Of a stretch of DNA of 64,000 bases, positions 44,277-56,289 are shown one piece after another. Below the pieces are notes generated by a model. It had not been told where the DNA came from. It saw only the letters and a list, made by a program, of their open reading frames with translations, and made no database searches. The translations under genes and the position numbers were made by a program. Numbering within the stretch: position 1 is the first letter of the stretch; every line of letters starts with the position of its first letter. The DNA is from Rhodamnia argentea (taxonomy: Eukaryota > Streptophyta > Magnoliopsida > Myrtales > Myrtaceae): contig NC_063151.1 of assembly GCF_020921035.1 (NCBI RefSeq), forward strand, positions 17,428,934 through 17,492,933. Reading direction: 5' to 3'.

Positions 44277-44535
44277 ATGCATGACAACACTTCTAGAGTA
44301 AAATTTTCGCTTCGTAATGCTTACGGAGTAAAAATCCATTTGGTTACATAACTTCAATTTTTCTACTTCTAGCTTTTTTTTTTTTTTTTGCTTTGGAAGT
44401 AATTTTGGATCCACCTGAAAAAGTAAAAATTAATTTATTTCTCTTCATAAGTAGAAAAATCAACTTTTCCTCATAAACGGAAGTAGAAAAATCGGCCAGA
44501 AGTTGATATCCGGAGCAGAAATCTTGCCACGCGCG
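44277..44535. repeat. Short MITE, hAT-like, related to 16766-17040
   Basis: The left part 'gcatgacaacacttctagag' and the reverse complement of the right part 'gcgcgtggcaagatttctgc' are similar, and both arms contain 'agtagaaaaat' and 'aaaatcaact' phrases also seen at 16950-17030. It is noncoding and lies just upstream of the RNase H2A pseudogene leader. Confidence 0.4.
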
Positions 44536-44785
44536 CCGTTTGGGCCTTTTCTAGCGTGGATTAAGCTCATTAATGCCTTGATGATTCACATTCCCCGTTC
44601 GGCCCATTCCAAAAGGTTTCTCCATCTTCTGACCCATTTCACTTTCTTGCTAAAGTCAGAACCAACCCAGGACACGACAGCAGCGAAAGGGTGTAACTTT
44701 GGTTCGATTTTTGCGCTCTTCTCTGAGACATCATCAGCTCGTTTCTGGCGGGAAGAAGGGAGCGAGACAACTCGAGAGTGGGAAC

Positions 44786-47700
44786 ATGGGATCCGAAGCT
44801 CCGCTCCCGAAATGGGCATCGGCGAAGCTCGTCGTGGCCCTGTTCTTGGTTCGCGCTCTCGTTGTCATCTTTTCTTGGCAAATTTCTGTGCTTTTGGTTC
44901 GATGCCATGCTCAATTGTCTGGTTTTTTTCTGTGCTCACGCGTTGTCGTCGACAGGTCCGATGGTGTACGGGTGCTTGTACCGCACTCGATCGTAGCAGA
45001 AGACTCTCTCCACTCTGAACTTCGCAGGTTCTTGCTCGCTTGAAATGCTTGGGTTTTTCCCTTTTTCATTATGCTTTTCCTTTCCTCGTGAACATATCGT
45101 GCGGTGATTTGAATCCGTGAGAAAGATTGAGTTTCTTTTTTCCACCGATTGTTTTGATTTTTCTGGGAATATTCTGGGTAAAAATAGTGAGTTTGGGGAG
45201 AGTAAAAATCCCCATCTTTATGCTCTTTGTTGTCGGATTTGTAGTCTATTATTTGGAGCAAGATCGTTTATACCGGCAAAGTGGACGCCGTGATTCGGAT
45301 TTTGTAATTGAGATGGTCAGCTTCAAACTTTGTAATGCGATGTCTCATCCATTTTAGTAAAGCCCAAACAGGTCAATGCCGTTGCTTCATTTTCTGTTTT
45401 TCGATCTTTCTTGTCCTGACATGCAAGAGTTCTCTTGTTGGTAGGTTATCAGATTGGATTTTGGCTGAGATTTTCGAAAAAAAAAATGAATCAAGAAGAA
45501 TTCCGTAACATCGTTGACACCTCGAATTTTTTAGAGTAAAAAACATGAATACCGGGTTACTCCTTACCATAAAAAGGCATATGGATGTTTTGAATTGTCT
45601 ATGAATCGCATGAGTTTGAATTCTCACAGAATATAAAGGACGTGAATTATATGTTTTATCCCTCAATTTAGTTGAAGGTGGTTCATGATTTGCTTTCTGA
45701 ATGCATAAATCTGAGTATATACTGACTTAACTATGATTGTTAAAATTTTTATGTTTTTCCGTGTTCGTTGATCTTCTAAACTTTTTTTTTTCTAGTTTTT
45801 TGTTTCATTGCCTTAGAAACTTGATTGTTGAGTACTAGTTGAATGAACTTTTGGATACCGGTTATTGAACTTTGAGCAAAAAATATATATTTCAACATTT
45901 GGTTGGGAGATTTTAGCTCTATAATATTTTTATTCTATCCGGACTATTGTATAAAACTCGCAAAGACAGTTTTCTCATGAATACTTAATTGTCTGGTTAA
46001 GAATGCACTTGCTCGATCCTGTGATGCATTTCTGAAATCACTTGGCTGCAAGTGGAAAGATTTGTACAGATTAGACCTTTTGTTGCTACTTTGTGGAAAA
46101 TTGTCAGGTATGACTATGTTAAATACCTGCGACTCGATTGTTTTCATATGTGGCGTGGTGATTCCGCCAATATCTATTCGTTAGTTAGGGAAGGAACTGC
46201 CTGGATTGGATTCTTTCAGGAATATAGCAAGACTCTTTTCTAATCTAATTTCTGATTCCCTTGATGATAAGAGATGTTTCTAGTCTATATCTCTATTTCT
46301 ATATATGGAAAGTTAAAAAGTCATCGGATAGTAATCCAAAAATGGAAATTGAAAAGAAGAAAGAGAGGTTCGTGATGATTTTTGAAATCTTTTCAACTAG
46401 TTAATGTAGTATCCTTACGCATGAAAGTAATGAATTTGGTGGAAAATCCTCTTTAGCACGATAGTTTGCTAATTTCGCTGGTTTGCATTTCTTTTTGGTG
46501 TACCCACAGATTTGAAGACATTAAAAGAAGAAAAGCAGGAGGAATTATTTGAAAATCTAAATGCTGATGAATCAATTGGCTGGGCTGTTGATGTCATAGA
46601 CACACGGGAGCTTTCATCTAAAATGCTAAGGAAGTGAGCAGTGTGATATTGTTTTATTTATCTCCCTTTCATAGCAACCTGCTACCTGCGAGGGACCTGA
46701 ACGCTCTGATCTGTGGCAGAAATAAAATCAATCTCAATGGAATGTCACATGATTCTGCAATAGGACTAGTCTCCAGGAGGCTCAACATGGGAGTTCTTCT
46801 AACTGAGGTAAATTATTGAGAAGCTTTTTGCTTCCAGTGTTACCTTGCTAACAGCAGTCAGTCCTCATTATTTAGAAGATTGGTAAGTGTTTAATTATCT
46901 GGATAGCAGAATCCAACAAAAAAAAAAAAAAAAAAAGGAAGCATCTTGAAAGATGCGGCAATTCATGATTCTATTGGAAAGGAAATATCTTAATATCGCG
47001 GGAAAAAACAAGCGTCTGGTCAGATCGATGAAGAAAGGAATAGGAGTTTGGCTTTGTGAGATTAGTTTGTGAATTGGTACAAGGAGTTAGTTGTGTGGGT
47101 TTTTATGTTTTGAGGAGCATCACCATATTCCGTTTAACTTGGATAATAGCAGAAGGAACGCCTCTTGCTTTGATTTCCTCCTTATACCATGTGTTCACGA
47201 AAATGAATGAGAGATGTTCCACCATCGGCCTTTAAGAATGAGCCATCATCATGCAACAATTGTCCAGGAAGAAAATCTCAGTAGAAAAAATATGGCAGCT
47301 GTTCTACTGGATGATTTTGCTAAAACATAATACAAGTTGCAACTGAACATGAAACTCATTGACAGGTACCAATTAGGTTGTAATTTGCGAAACTTCACTC
47401 AGATGGTTCTCCAGGATTATTCAGAATCACCTGACTGGCTCTGGATCACCGGATGTTAAGCTTATACTTGACCTTTACTTCAACAACTTGCTTGAGGGAA
47501 CATGGCACAGAGAGTTGTAGAGTCTAGAGGTGTTGTTCTTTTTAGTGATTTTTGCTTTGAACACTCCTATGAAAACGTTCGTGATTCTCCTTTAAGAAGT
47601 AGAAGGCCGTGCGACCAATAGACCTCACTTCATTAGTGGGAAATAAAATCAAGCATGATAGTGTAAAACTGGTTCAGAGCAACTAAATGTGACATTTTCA

Positions 47701-48336
47701 TGAAGCTTATAACTGCATGCTTCCAGGTTTATGTGGATACCGTCGGAGATGCTGAAAAGTATAGATGGAAACTTTCTGAAAGATTTCCAGTGGTCAAATT
47801 TGTGGTTGCAAAGAAGGCCGATAGTCTTTATCCAGTTGTTAGTGGAGCAAGCATAGCCGCAAAAGTAAGTAACTTGATTTATATTAGAGTTGGTTCAATC
47901 AAAACTCATCTCAAGTTGCTTCACGCGTCATTGATCCTTTTTTCTTTTAATAAATGAAGGTCACAAGAGACAGAGCCTTGCGTGAGTGGGTGCTTGAGGA
48001 AACAGCTGATAACATGCATAGGGACTTCAGTTCCGGGTATCCTGGAGGTAAGCTGTCTAAAAATGCATAGGGACTTCAGTACCTGCATTGATGAAAAAAC
48101 CTTTGAGCAGCTGCTTATCTGTCTTTCCTATTAAAATCAAAGAGTATAGGAAACGTACAGTTGCAATGTTCAAACTGTCATATTTCCCCCGTTGTAGGGA
48201 ATCTGATCAAGTGGATGAAGATTTTGATGGAAGTAGTGGCAAGATACCGGTGAAGCTGAGCAGTCTTGGATTTACATCGAAGAGGAAGACCGAAGAGACA
48301 GAATCGAGTGGCAGAGGTCTCTGCAAATTCTTTTAA
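44786..48336 (+). pseudogene. Ribonuclease H2 subunit A, decayed
   Basis: RNase H2A cleaves RNA in RNA-DNA hybrids, including single ribonucleotides. Exons inferred from homology and splice sites: 44786-44848, 44956-45027, 46510-46633, 46720-46807, 47727-47864, 47960-48047, 48198-48336. Intact features include 'SIGWAVDVID', the catalytic Asp motifs 'YVDTVGD' and 'KKADSLYP', and '[15 protein letters not shown]'. Breaks: in exon 1 the reading frame jumps between 'PLPKWAS' and the active-site segment, which reads 'GIGEARRGPVLG' so the first catalytic Asp of GIDEAGRG is Gly; exon 2 has a TAG in 'LYRTRS*QKTL'; the exon that should follow 'SSGYPG' and carry the FSWGTC-type region is missing between 48048 and 48197; a stop cuts the C-terminal tail. 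The first donor is GTTCG rather than GTAxG. Clearly nonfunctional. Confidence 0.85.
48063..48081 (+). repeat. Duplicated exon-6 phrase in the RNase H2A intron
   Basis: 'atgcatagggacttcagt' at 48064-48081 repeats the end of exon 6 (48014-48031). It lies where an exon is missing, suggesting a local rearrangement rather than gradual decay. Confidence 0.7.
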
Positions 48337-48597
48337 AGCTGGAAACTCCAGCAGGTCACTCGCTTCTGAGAAAGGCTGATTCTAGTTCTTTGGACTTTCG
48401 CGAGGACATCGGAATTCCTTTGGTTTGATATGCTTATTTTTCAGCGGCGAGTCAACTTAAAGAGTAAGAAAGCATTGTCTCCTAAGTAATGCGGTTTTTC
48501 TTCCTCTGTAGCAGCATGGTGTTGTTCCTCCTCGGCAAGATTCAGAATCCTGGAACTTGAGTCGTTGCGCCAAAAATGAACTTGTGGTTGGCTATGT

Positions 48598-48609
48598 TCG
48601 TATATATAA
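48598..48609 (-). promoter_or_regulatory. TATA box in the Copia 4 3' LTR
   Basis: Minus-strand GTTATATATACG near the right position for an LTR core promoter. The adjacent sequence is the R/U5 part of the LTR. Confidence 0.45.
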
Positions 48610-49941
48610 CAAAAGTACAATACAGAATGAAGATAGAAAATCGAAATTACTAACCAGATTGAAAAAACAAACGCAACAATCAGAATATTGATCCGAGCCC
48701 AACGAATTTCGATGTGTCCTTAAGACAAATTTGTCCACTCAATTTGGTAGCCGAGGACGTTGGACAATTGTCTCCCGGAATAGAACGGATCGCGTTCCTT
48801 CGAATCGTCACTTATTCAAAGGACTCCGGCGAACTTAACCTTGCGGAACAGGATCGCACAGAATAAAAATGAGGGTGCAGATTTCGGAAAAATGAAGTTA
48901 CTGAAAAAATGAAACTGCTTCGAAGACTATTTATATTGAAACTTTGAGAAAAAATGAAGTGGCACGAAGCTTGAGTCCGGATGATGTTTAACGGAACCGA
49001 ATATAACTTCTTCTTGAACAGACATAACTCTTCAAAAGAATTTCCGAACAAACACATCTGTTCGTTTAAGGACGAATGTCCAACGGTTGTGTTAAGTGTC
49101 TATTCGGTAAAATAAACAAATGGGCAAATAAAAAAAAATTAAACGGAATAAGAGAACCCAGGCCCGGGCTCGAACCGAACCGAGCCGAGTCGGCCGGACG
49201 GACGGCGGTGGCGGCGCGCGCGCGTGAGCCGAAATCCATTTGTGTAGATCCTCCCTCCTCCACAAAAGTGGGGTGCCCCTTGGGGCCCAAACCCATTTGT
49301 GAGGTTCCACTTAATAAACCCATCTCCCATCTACCTCTCATCCTATGTGGGACTCCCACATTTCCTTCTCATTCACCCTTAGAGGGATAAAATCCCCAAC
49401 AATCCCCCACATGAATGAGATATTCAGACATCACGACTCTTCGTATATGCATGAAATGCAATGTGTGATTATTCCTTGAGAAATAGTTACATCGGGATAA
49501 GTAGTCCGAAACTAGTGTCTTTGAACTGTCGGACTTACTCGGTCAATCAGTAGACTTGATGTCTTTGAACTGTCGACCTTTGGTGTAAGCCTAGACAATA
49601 AAAATCACATAACTTTCTCTCGAACAAAGTTAGTTCTCACTATTGTGTTCGTTTTGGCCATGAACACCGTCCGGTCTCATGAGTGTTTTAGAGAATTCGG
49701 CCTTTTTCAATTCTCACTGAAGCGACCCTCACTTCACACTCACATAGGTGATTTTTGAACATATAGTATATCATATACTCAATTCAGAATTATTAAAAGC
49801 TTTTCGCTTAACCTTCATATATTAGTACTGTCTTCATCTAGGAATGAGTAATAAATTACAGTACTCTACACAGTCTTCATAACTTGGTTGTCCCTTTGAA
49901 CCTAGATCTTGGGATCTCCAATCAACAAGGTAGGGTATCCA

Positions 49942-50307
49942 CTATGAGGACTTATTTATAGGCTTTAAACCCATTCCTTTCGATGTTTTCACAACTATCT
50001 CTCTAGTTAGGCCTTTTGTTAATGGATCCGCAACATTATCTTTTGACTTCACATAGTCAATGGTGATAATTCCACTAGAAAGAAGTTGTCTTACAGTGTC
50101 ATGTCTTCGACGTATGTGTCGAGACTTACAGTTATACATGACATTCCTTGCCCTTCCTATTGCCGCTTGATTGTCACAATGTATGCATACAGCAGACACT
50201 GGTTTAGGCCAATTAGGAATATCTTCCAAGAAGTTTCGAAGCCACTCTGCTTCTTCACCGGCTTTATCCAAAGCTATAAATTCTGATTCCATAGTTGAAT
50301 CCATCTT
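49942..50307 (-). pseudogene. Copia 4 RNase H, N-terminally cut
   Basis: The minus-strand frame starts inside the domain at about 'DSTMESEFIALDKAGEEAEW' and continues with 'CIHCDNQAAIGRARN', 'SRHIRRRHDTVRQLL' and 'VKSKDNVADPLTKGL', the conserved Copia RNase H tail, to a stop at 49942. The frame is open, but the first third of the domain is replaced by inverted RT sequence at about 50308. Confidence 0.85.
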
Positions 50308-50505
50308 GTCAAACCATATTTGGGAATTGGTTGACCTTCCTCCTAGCAATAAGCCACTACAATGTAAGTGGATATTTAAGAGGAAAATGAAAATAGATGG
50401 TACTATTGATAAGTATAAGGCTAGGCTTGTCATAAAAGGTTACGGACAACGTGAATGTCTAGATTATTTTGACATTTATTCACCTGTCACGAGAATTACA
50501 TCACG
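50308..50505 (+). pseudogene. Copia 4 reverse-transcriptase N-terminal piece, inverted
   Basis: The plus-strand frame reads 'WELVDLPPSNKPLQCKWIFK', then 'DGTIDKYKARLVIKGYGQ' and 'DYFDIYSPVTRI', the start of a Copia RT domain. It is in the opposite orientation to the RNase H and both LTRs of the same element, and directly joins the truncated 5' LTR. The YVDD catalytic part is absent. Confidence 0.85.
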
Positions 50506-50769
50506 AAAATTAAATGGAATAAGAGAACCCGGGCCCGGGCCCGAACCGAGCCGAGCCGGACGACGGCGGCGGCGCGCGCGTGTGAGCCGAAATCCATTTG
50601 TGTAGGTCCTCCCTCCTCCACAAAAGTGGGGTGCCCCTTGGGGCCCAAACCCATTTGTGAGGTTCCACTTAATAAACCCATCTCCCATCTACCTCTCATC
50701 TTATGTGAGACTCCTATATTTCCTTCTTATTCACCCTTAGAGGGATAAAATCCCCAACAGAACTCTCGG

Positions 50770-53080
50770 GGAAACTCTCGGATCTTTATTCGATCGTAGC
50801 TTAAAAGCTCAGCTCTTTTCTCGGAAGATCAGAAGATCGGCGTTCTAAGCGAAAACCCACTTGTCTCGGATCCTTATCGATCTATAGGTGTATGTAGTAT
50901 GTATCTCATTGTGATTTTAGTTGATAATGTTGCTTCCTTTAATAGTTACATCTACTAGATTTACTGATTACGCTGTATACATCGGTGTCCATATAGTTAG
51001 CTCTTGATTTTTTTATTTTTTATTTTTATATTGAGATTATTGAGTCATTGCCAAGCTTTGGCTTTTCTTCCTCTTTCCTCGTCTTTTTAACCGATCCCTT
51101 CTCTGTTCTGCTATCCCATTTTTTAGGAGAATTCTGAATAGCAGCTGAAGTGTATTTTTTTGTTTCAAAGGACCTGACGAAGGCATTTTCGTCATTTTCT
51201 TTTTTTGATTTCTTTTTCCGTTTTCTGTTTTTTCTTTTCCTTTTTGGAGATTTTTTTGTTCTTTGCTCGCCAGACTCAACTGTGGCCGGCGAGGGCAGCC
51301 CTCGCCAGATCGGGCGAGGTGGCCCTCGCAGCCATCGAGGGCGGCCTTGCCTCGACCGCCATAGGTGAGGCGACCTTTGCCTTGCCCAAGTGAGGCCGCC
51401 CTCATGGAGGTGAAAAAAAAAAAATACTACCTCCTCTGTATAAGGAAAGATAAAATAAATTTGTCATTCTCTGCTACAAATCACAAGGCTCCGAAATTTA
51501 GGTGGTCACCAAAAATGGTATAGTTGACAGACTTTTAGGGCTTGTTATATTAAAAAATGAAAACAAATTTGTGCATATCCTCAGCATCTAAATACCTGAA
51601 TAAATTCACTGCGGATCAATTAAAAAATGCCTTTTAAGAAAACAAGAAGTTCATGACAATTAGGGTGCACATGACAACATTCGCCAACCACTGGTCGCCC
51701 GGTCGGTCACCATTCACCATTTGCCATCCACAAGTAGCCCAGTCTTAGAAGTTTTATATTGTTATCAAACAAATTTCTATTCGGAAAACAGAAATTTTGT
51801 GTCTTTATCAAACGCGTGTCTCTATACAGAAACTCGTCCATGTAATAGAAATATCTATTTCTAACCAGAAATAAAGCTTGAGAAGAAAATGATTGTCATT
51901 TGCACTCTTAATATAATGATTTATTGATGGTACGATCACAATAATGCTTTTGGAGCACCTAAATATCTCTTGATGAGTTCATTGTGCTAAACTAGATCTT
52001 TTATCACGAACAAACTTATATTATCTTATAAATTCACATTCTATTCTTGCGGGAGAAATACCTCAACTAATATGATCGCATAGATGAACCATCCAAAGGA
52101 ACCTGAAAGAAAGTGTTTACATAAAGTTAGACCTGTCAACTTATATGACCGTATAAACTCATTTATTAACACCCACGTATGATGGATTGAGATGTTAGAT
52201 AATTTAGTTGTACTTAATAAATAGATCATAATGTGTTTAAACATAATATAAGTGTTGAATGGGTCATAAATAGGTTTATAACTTACTTAGACCCAATTTA
52301 TCTCCATGACTCTCTTTTCATTCTCTTTCATCCTCACTCGATCTCGTGTTTATTACTTTGTACTCTCTCCCGAGTTTGGATATGAGTTTTTTAAATTGGA
52401 TTAAATATGAAAGTATTTAGGGAATATGTGATTAGGTCGGGTATAGGTTAGATATGGGTCGAGTTTGGTATGAGTCACTAAATTTGCGTTATGATAAATG
52501 AGTCATAAAAAGGTTAATGTCTCTCTTTGGGTTGGACCGAACTCGTCCCGACACAATAATTTGACTTGTCTACGTATGGTCTTGAGATAGGTAGTGCTAG
52601 AATAATAAACAATTTGAGAATTATGTCATGACATGAAAAAGTATAGAACACAACAATACTCCCTAAGTTAAGGGTTTGAAACATTTAGATACACGTAAAC
52701 TTACAAGCAGTCAAATTACAACTTCAATAACATTATCCCAATAAAATTATTGAATTTCTTTTTTCTCTCTCTCTCTCTCCTTTGCCCCCCTCAAATGATC
52801 CACAATGTTCTCTTTTGACTGGCCCTTCTCTTCCTTTGACAGTCAAATCCGGCTGCTGATTTAGCAAATCACACGTGATTTTACTAGTTATATCAGCCAT
52901 TAATAATGACAAAAACAAATTGGTTTAATTTAGAGTTTGGCATTTGAAAATTAATTAAGAAAGTCCATTGATGATGTGTGCTCCGAGATTGATTATAACT
53001 ATTTCCACGTAAGGGACCACTCAAAGCTTACTACATCTTACTTCTAGATATAATTTTTTTATTCTAAATATCTTTATTTA
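50770..53080. other. Noncoding stretch with a GC-rich relic
   Basis: No credible gene. A GC-rich block at 51270-51400 ('ggccggcgagggcagccctc') flanked by T-rich then A-rich DNA has the composition of the MITE cores elsewhere in the window. A (CT)n run lies near 52766. The rest is AT-rich. Confidence 0.5.
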
Positions 53081-53081
53081 A

Positions 53082-53418
53082 GGTTTCGTTTGTTTCACGA
53101 AAAATAACTTTCCGGAAAACCTTTATCAGATTTTCCGGCGTTTGGTTCGCGAAAAATAAGCTAGTCTAGAAAAATAATTTCCATCCATGGAAAAAACCTC
53201 TTCAAAAGTAGAGAAAATTAAAACAAAATATAAAAAAAATTATTAAAAGGAGTCCATTGAGGATAATCAAATCCGACTTTTCATACCAAACAACAAAAAT
53301 ATTTTCTGGTTCTTTTTCATAGTTTAGCCAAATATCAGAAAATATTGTCATTTTTTTAGAAAATAATTTTCTGAAAAATAATTTTCGAAAACCTCGCATT
53401 TTCTGCAAAACAAACGGA
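53082..53418. repeat. MITE of the 'gtttgtttcacg' family
   Basis: Left end 'ggtttcgtttgtttcacgaa' and right end 'tgcaaaacaaacggaag' are imperfect inverted repeats with 'gaaaaataac' and 'aaaataattttc' near them. About 337 bp, noncoding. Related ends appear near 2760, 17046, 55562 and 60450. Confidence 0.55.
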
Positions 53419-53830
53419 AGAAAGTTCATGGGCATCAAGTTAATTAGAGAAACTTTTTTACACATTTAACTTTGACGTATAAAAATTTGAATTTCCCTTA
53501 TCGATTACCTACTAAATTTCCCATCGAACGTGTGGAAATTGTCTTTTCCACTATTCAACGGAGTTAAGTTCGCACCTCGTTAGAGTACGAGGAGAAAATC
53601 CATCATTCTCATGTTGAAATTAGAAGGATATCTTTAAACTCTGTATATTTCTCGAAAATTAATAATTTAAAAAAAATTATCTTTAATTTTGATCATTCTC
53701 ATATTGGAATTCCTGGGAGACAAAATTTCTGAAGCATGGAAGGATGGAGGAACATTACAAACTGCCGCTATCTCCATTTGTAACAAATTTTAAGGATGTT
53801 TATAGAATTTCGAATTTTGATAATTTATTT

Positions 53831-54463
53831 GGAAAAAATATCAAAAAAGTCATAAACCTATTGTATTTATATCAATTCAATACAAAACTTTCTCATTTCG
53901 ACCAATCTAGTCCTAAGCATTTTAACCATTTGTCAATATAGTCATTCAAGTCAATTTTAACTGGAAATCGCTGATATAAATGTCGGTTGTCCTACGCAGC
54001 ATGATTAGTTGATGACATGGACAAATTTTACAATTTATTTTATATTTCTTCCAAATCATTAAATATTCTTTTGAATTTCTTCAATTTATTTTTACGACTT
54101 TGTGTGGCGAGCGCGACCGCGGTGCCCTCGCTAGCCATAGGCTAGGGGCTTACAGCCCTTGCCCAAACCAGGAGAGGGATAGCCCACAATTGGCAAAAAA
54201 ACAAGAAAATAAAGAAAATAAAAAGGAAAAAAATTAAAAAAAACCAATAAAATTTAAAAAAAAAATTAAAAAAAATTGTCCATGTCAATATCGGTTATGC
54301 CACGTAAAATGACATGTGTCCATGCCAAGGACTTCTGGTCAAAATTGTTCGGATGGACTACATTGATAAATCGTCAAAAGATTTAGGGCTAAATTGATCT
54401 AATTCGAAGGCTTATGACTGAATTGATATTCAACGCAACAACATTAGAACTTTTGGGGAAAAA
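53831..54463. mobile_element. MITE with long terminal inverted repeats and GC core
   Basis: Left arm 'ggaaaaaatatcaaaaaagt', 'cataaacctattgta', 'atatcaattca'. The right arm is the inverse ('gaatatcaattcagtcataa', 'ccccaaaagttct'). The centre 54105-54190 is GC-rich. The left half of the same family is seen at 38158. No clear target duplication was found. Confidence 0.6.
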
Positions 54464-54861
54464 ATCGAAGATCGAAGAAGGAATTTCATGAACAGAGGTA
54501 AACTATGAGTAACTTAAAACTGAAACGTATTATTCTTGATCTGGGAAATAGCACCCATTGCTATTTCGTCCTTAATCTTTAGGAATCACTGGTTATCACA
54601 AACTTTCATGAGCAAGCAAGCAGTCTTTAAATCCTTCTTTCAAAGGTGTTTGAGTTCATTTTCTTGCAGGAGATGAGAAAAAGTAGAGGTGATCAACTGA
54701 GCCACTTGAGCATGGAAATCGAACCGAACCGAACTTATCTCAGGCTTATTCATGTGAGGAGTCGAGAACAGCTTGGTTCCACATAAAAAAGAGTTTGAGA
54801 ACCGATCTTGACCGGCTTGGTTCTCAGGTAGAGCATAGAATCTCTCAAGTCCCGCGGACAC

Positions 54862-54952
54862 CGTCTCGTCTCGTCTCGTCTCGTCTCATTCTCCATCATT
54901 CGGGTCGCCACCTTGCCTTTGTCGCTCTCTCTCTCTCTCTCTCTCTCTCTCG
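54862..54952. repeat. (CTCGT)n and (CT)n microsatellites
   Basis: About five CTCGT units (54862-54887), then a run of about 14 CT units (54925-54952). No gene is tied to them. Confidence 0.9.
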
Positions 54953-55909
54953 GTACGTCCTCGTCTCGTCTCTACTCTTGGTACTCTCACGGTTTTTTGG
55001 CGACCGAGCAACTCGGCTCAACCCTGATGTCTTGCTTTGACGAGGTAATCGTCCAGTGTGGATTTTGGTTTCATGGGTAAAATGGCGGGGAGGCTTGTGG
55101 ACATCATCATTGTCAAGGTGTTTGACGTACCTCTTCAAAATACTCGATGTGGGTTGTAACTACTTAATTCACTTGTAGGTGTACGAACTCGTCATCGTAT
55201 GCTATGGTGTGCCACAGACCCACAAATATCTTCACATGAGGCATCAAACGCCCATATTATAAGTTCATCAGAATTTTGCTCACGATTTGATTCGAATTTA
55301 TGACATCATGAAAAACGGCGCGGGCCCCTTTGCCACACCGAGCCGCCACGCTCGACAGTGAGCATGAGCAATCCAATTTTCCTAAAAGTAAGTCAATCAT
55401 AAGCTCATAGAAAAATATAATTTGATCTTAATAATCTTAGTCGCAATAGTTCTAAGAAATCATACTAGCCAAATGCGCGAGGGGCGTGTTACTTGATGCT
55501 CGCGGATGAGGTGATCAATTTTGCTAACGGATGCTTCAAACTATACTTGTTAATATTATTACGCTCCGTTTGTTTTACGAAAAATATATTTCTAGAAAAA
55601 AATTTCCTTATTTTTCCTGCATCTAGGACATGGAAAATGAGCGGTTAAAGAAAACATTTTCCAGTCAACGGAAAATATCCTTCTAAAATTGAGGAAAATG
55701 ATTTCCGATTCTTAATAAAGAAAATCAATTTTCACATCTTTCTCACTCCTTCCCCTCTCTCCGGAGTTAAAACTGAAGCTCAATCTTCTCGAACCTCATC
55801 TCTCTCCAACGTGGAATCTGCTGGTAGAAAGAGGAATCAATGTTGCTCTCGAGTGAAGATTGATGCGGCTCGCGCGAGGCTCTTCGACGATTCGCCTCCT
55901 TCCGCGCCT

Positions 55910-56289
55910 GGGTGAATGGACGCAGAGGTGTGGCGGCAGCAATGGTGACTCAAGGTTGAAGGTGAACTGGGGATTGATTGCACGGCGTTTGATTGGGAGA
56001 TGCTCTACCTGAAGCAGCCGAGCATGGTGCTGTGAATGGGGACTGCCGGACTGGGGAGTAGTGATAGTGGTTGTTTATATTTATTGTTCTTCATTGTGTG
56101 GATTGCTTGTAGGTTGAAGTTGAGGTCCTTGATTCCGCACATGGTGCAAGCTTTTCTGCTAATTTCCCTGAACCTGTGGCTCAGCAAGGACCTGAACGGA
56201 GGTCGGCGAGAGATGCCGAGATTGAAAGCTCTGTTTCGCTCTCACAATCTGCATACAGAAATTCAGGCTCTAAGAGACTCGATCAATAA
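55910..56289 (+). pseudogene. Unrecognised two-exon gene fragment
   Basis: A short frame with 'ELGIDCTAFDWEMLYLKQPS' (55960-56025) is followed by an intron-like gap and the acceptor 'gcttgtag' (ends 56112). Then comes a 58-codon frame starting VEVEVLDSAHGASFSANF and ending at a stop at 56289. Codon content looks protein-like, unlike the flanks, but I do not recognise the family. It lies among MITE-like ends (55562 and about 56510), so it may be a host-gene piece carried in a transposon. Confidence 0.3.

Larger units (their letters stand above)
48558..50759 (-). mobile_element. Copia 4, rearranged, with target duplication
   Basis: The outer ends are TG...CA type (plus-strand 48558 'tgagtcg', 50759 'ccccaaca') with the 5-bp target duplication GAACT at 48553-48557 and 50760-50764. 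On the minus strand the 3' LTR is 49401 to 48558 (844 bp, starting TGTTGGGGATTTTATCCC), with a polypurine tract GTGGGGGAT beside it (49402-49411). The 5' LTR is cut down to its first 255 bases (50759-50505). Between them lie RNase H (minus) and, in reverse orientation, an RT piece. Gag, protease and integrase are gone. It is inserted about 180 bases beyond the RNase H2A pseudogene. Confidence 0.85.

Noticed and set aside
49066-49390. Overlapping 60-104 codon frames, repeated at 50476-50699
   Set aside because: They are parts of the Copia 4 LTRs, and the similarity between them is LTR identity, not a gene duplication.
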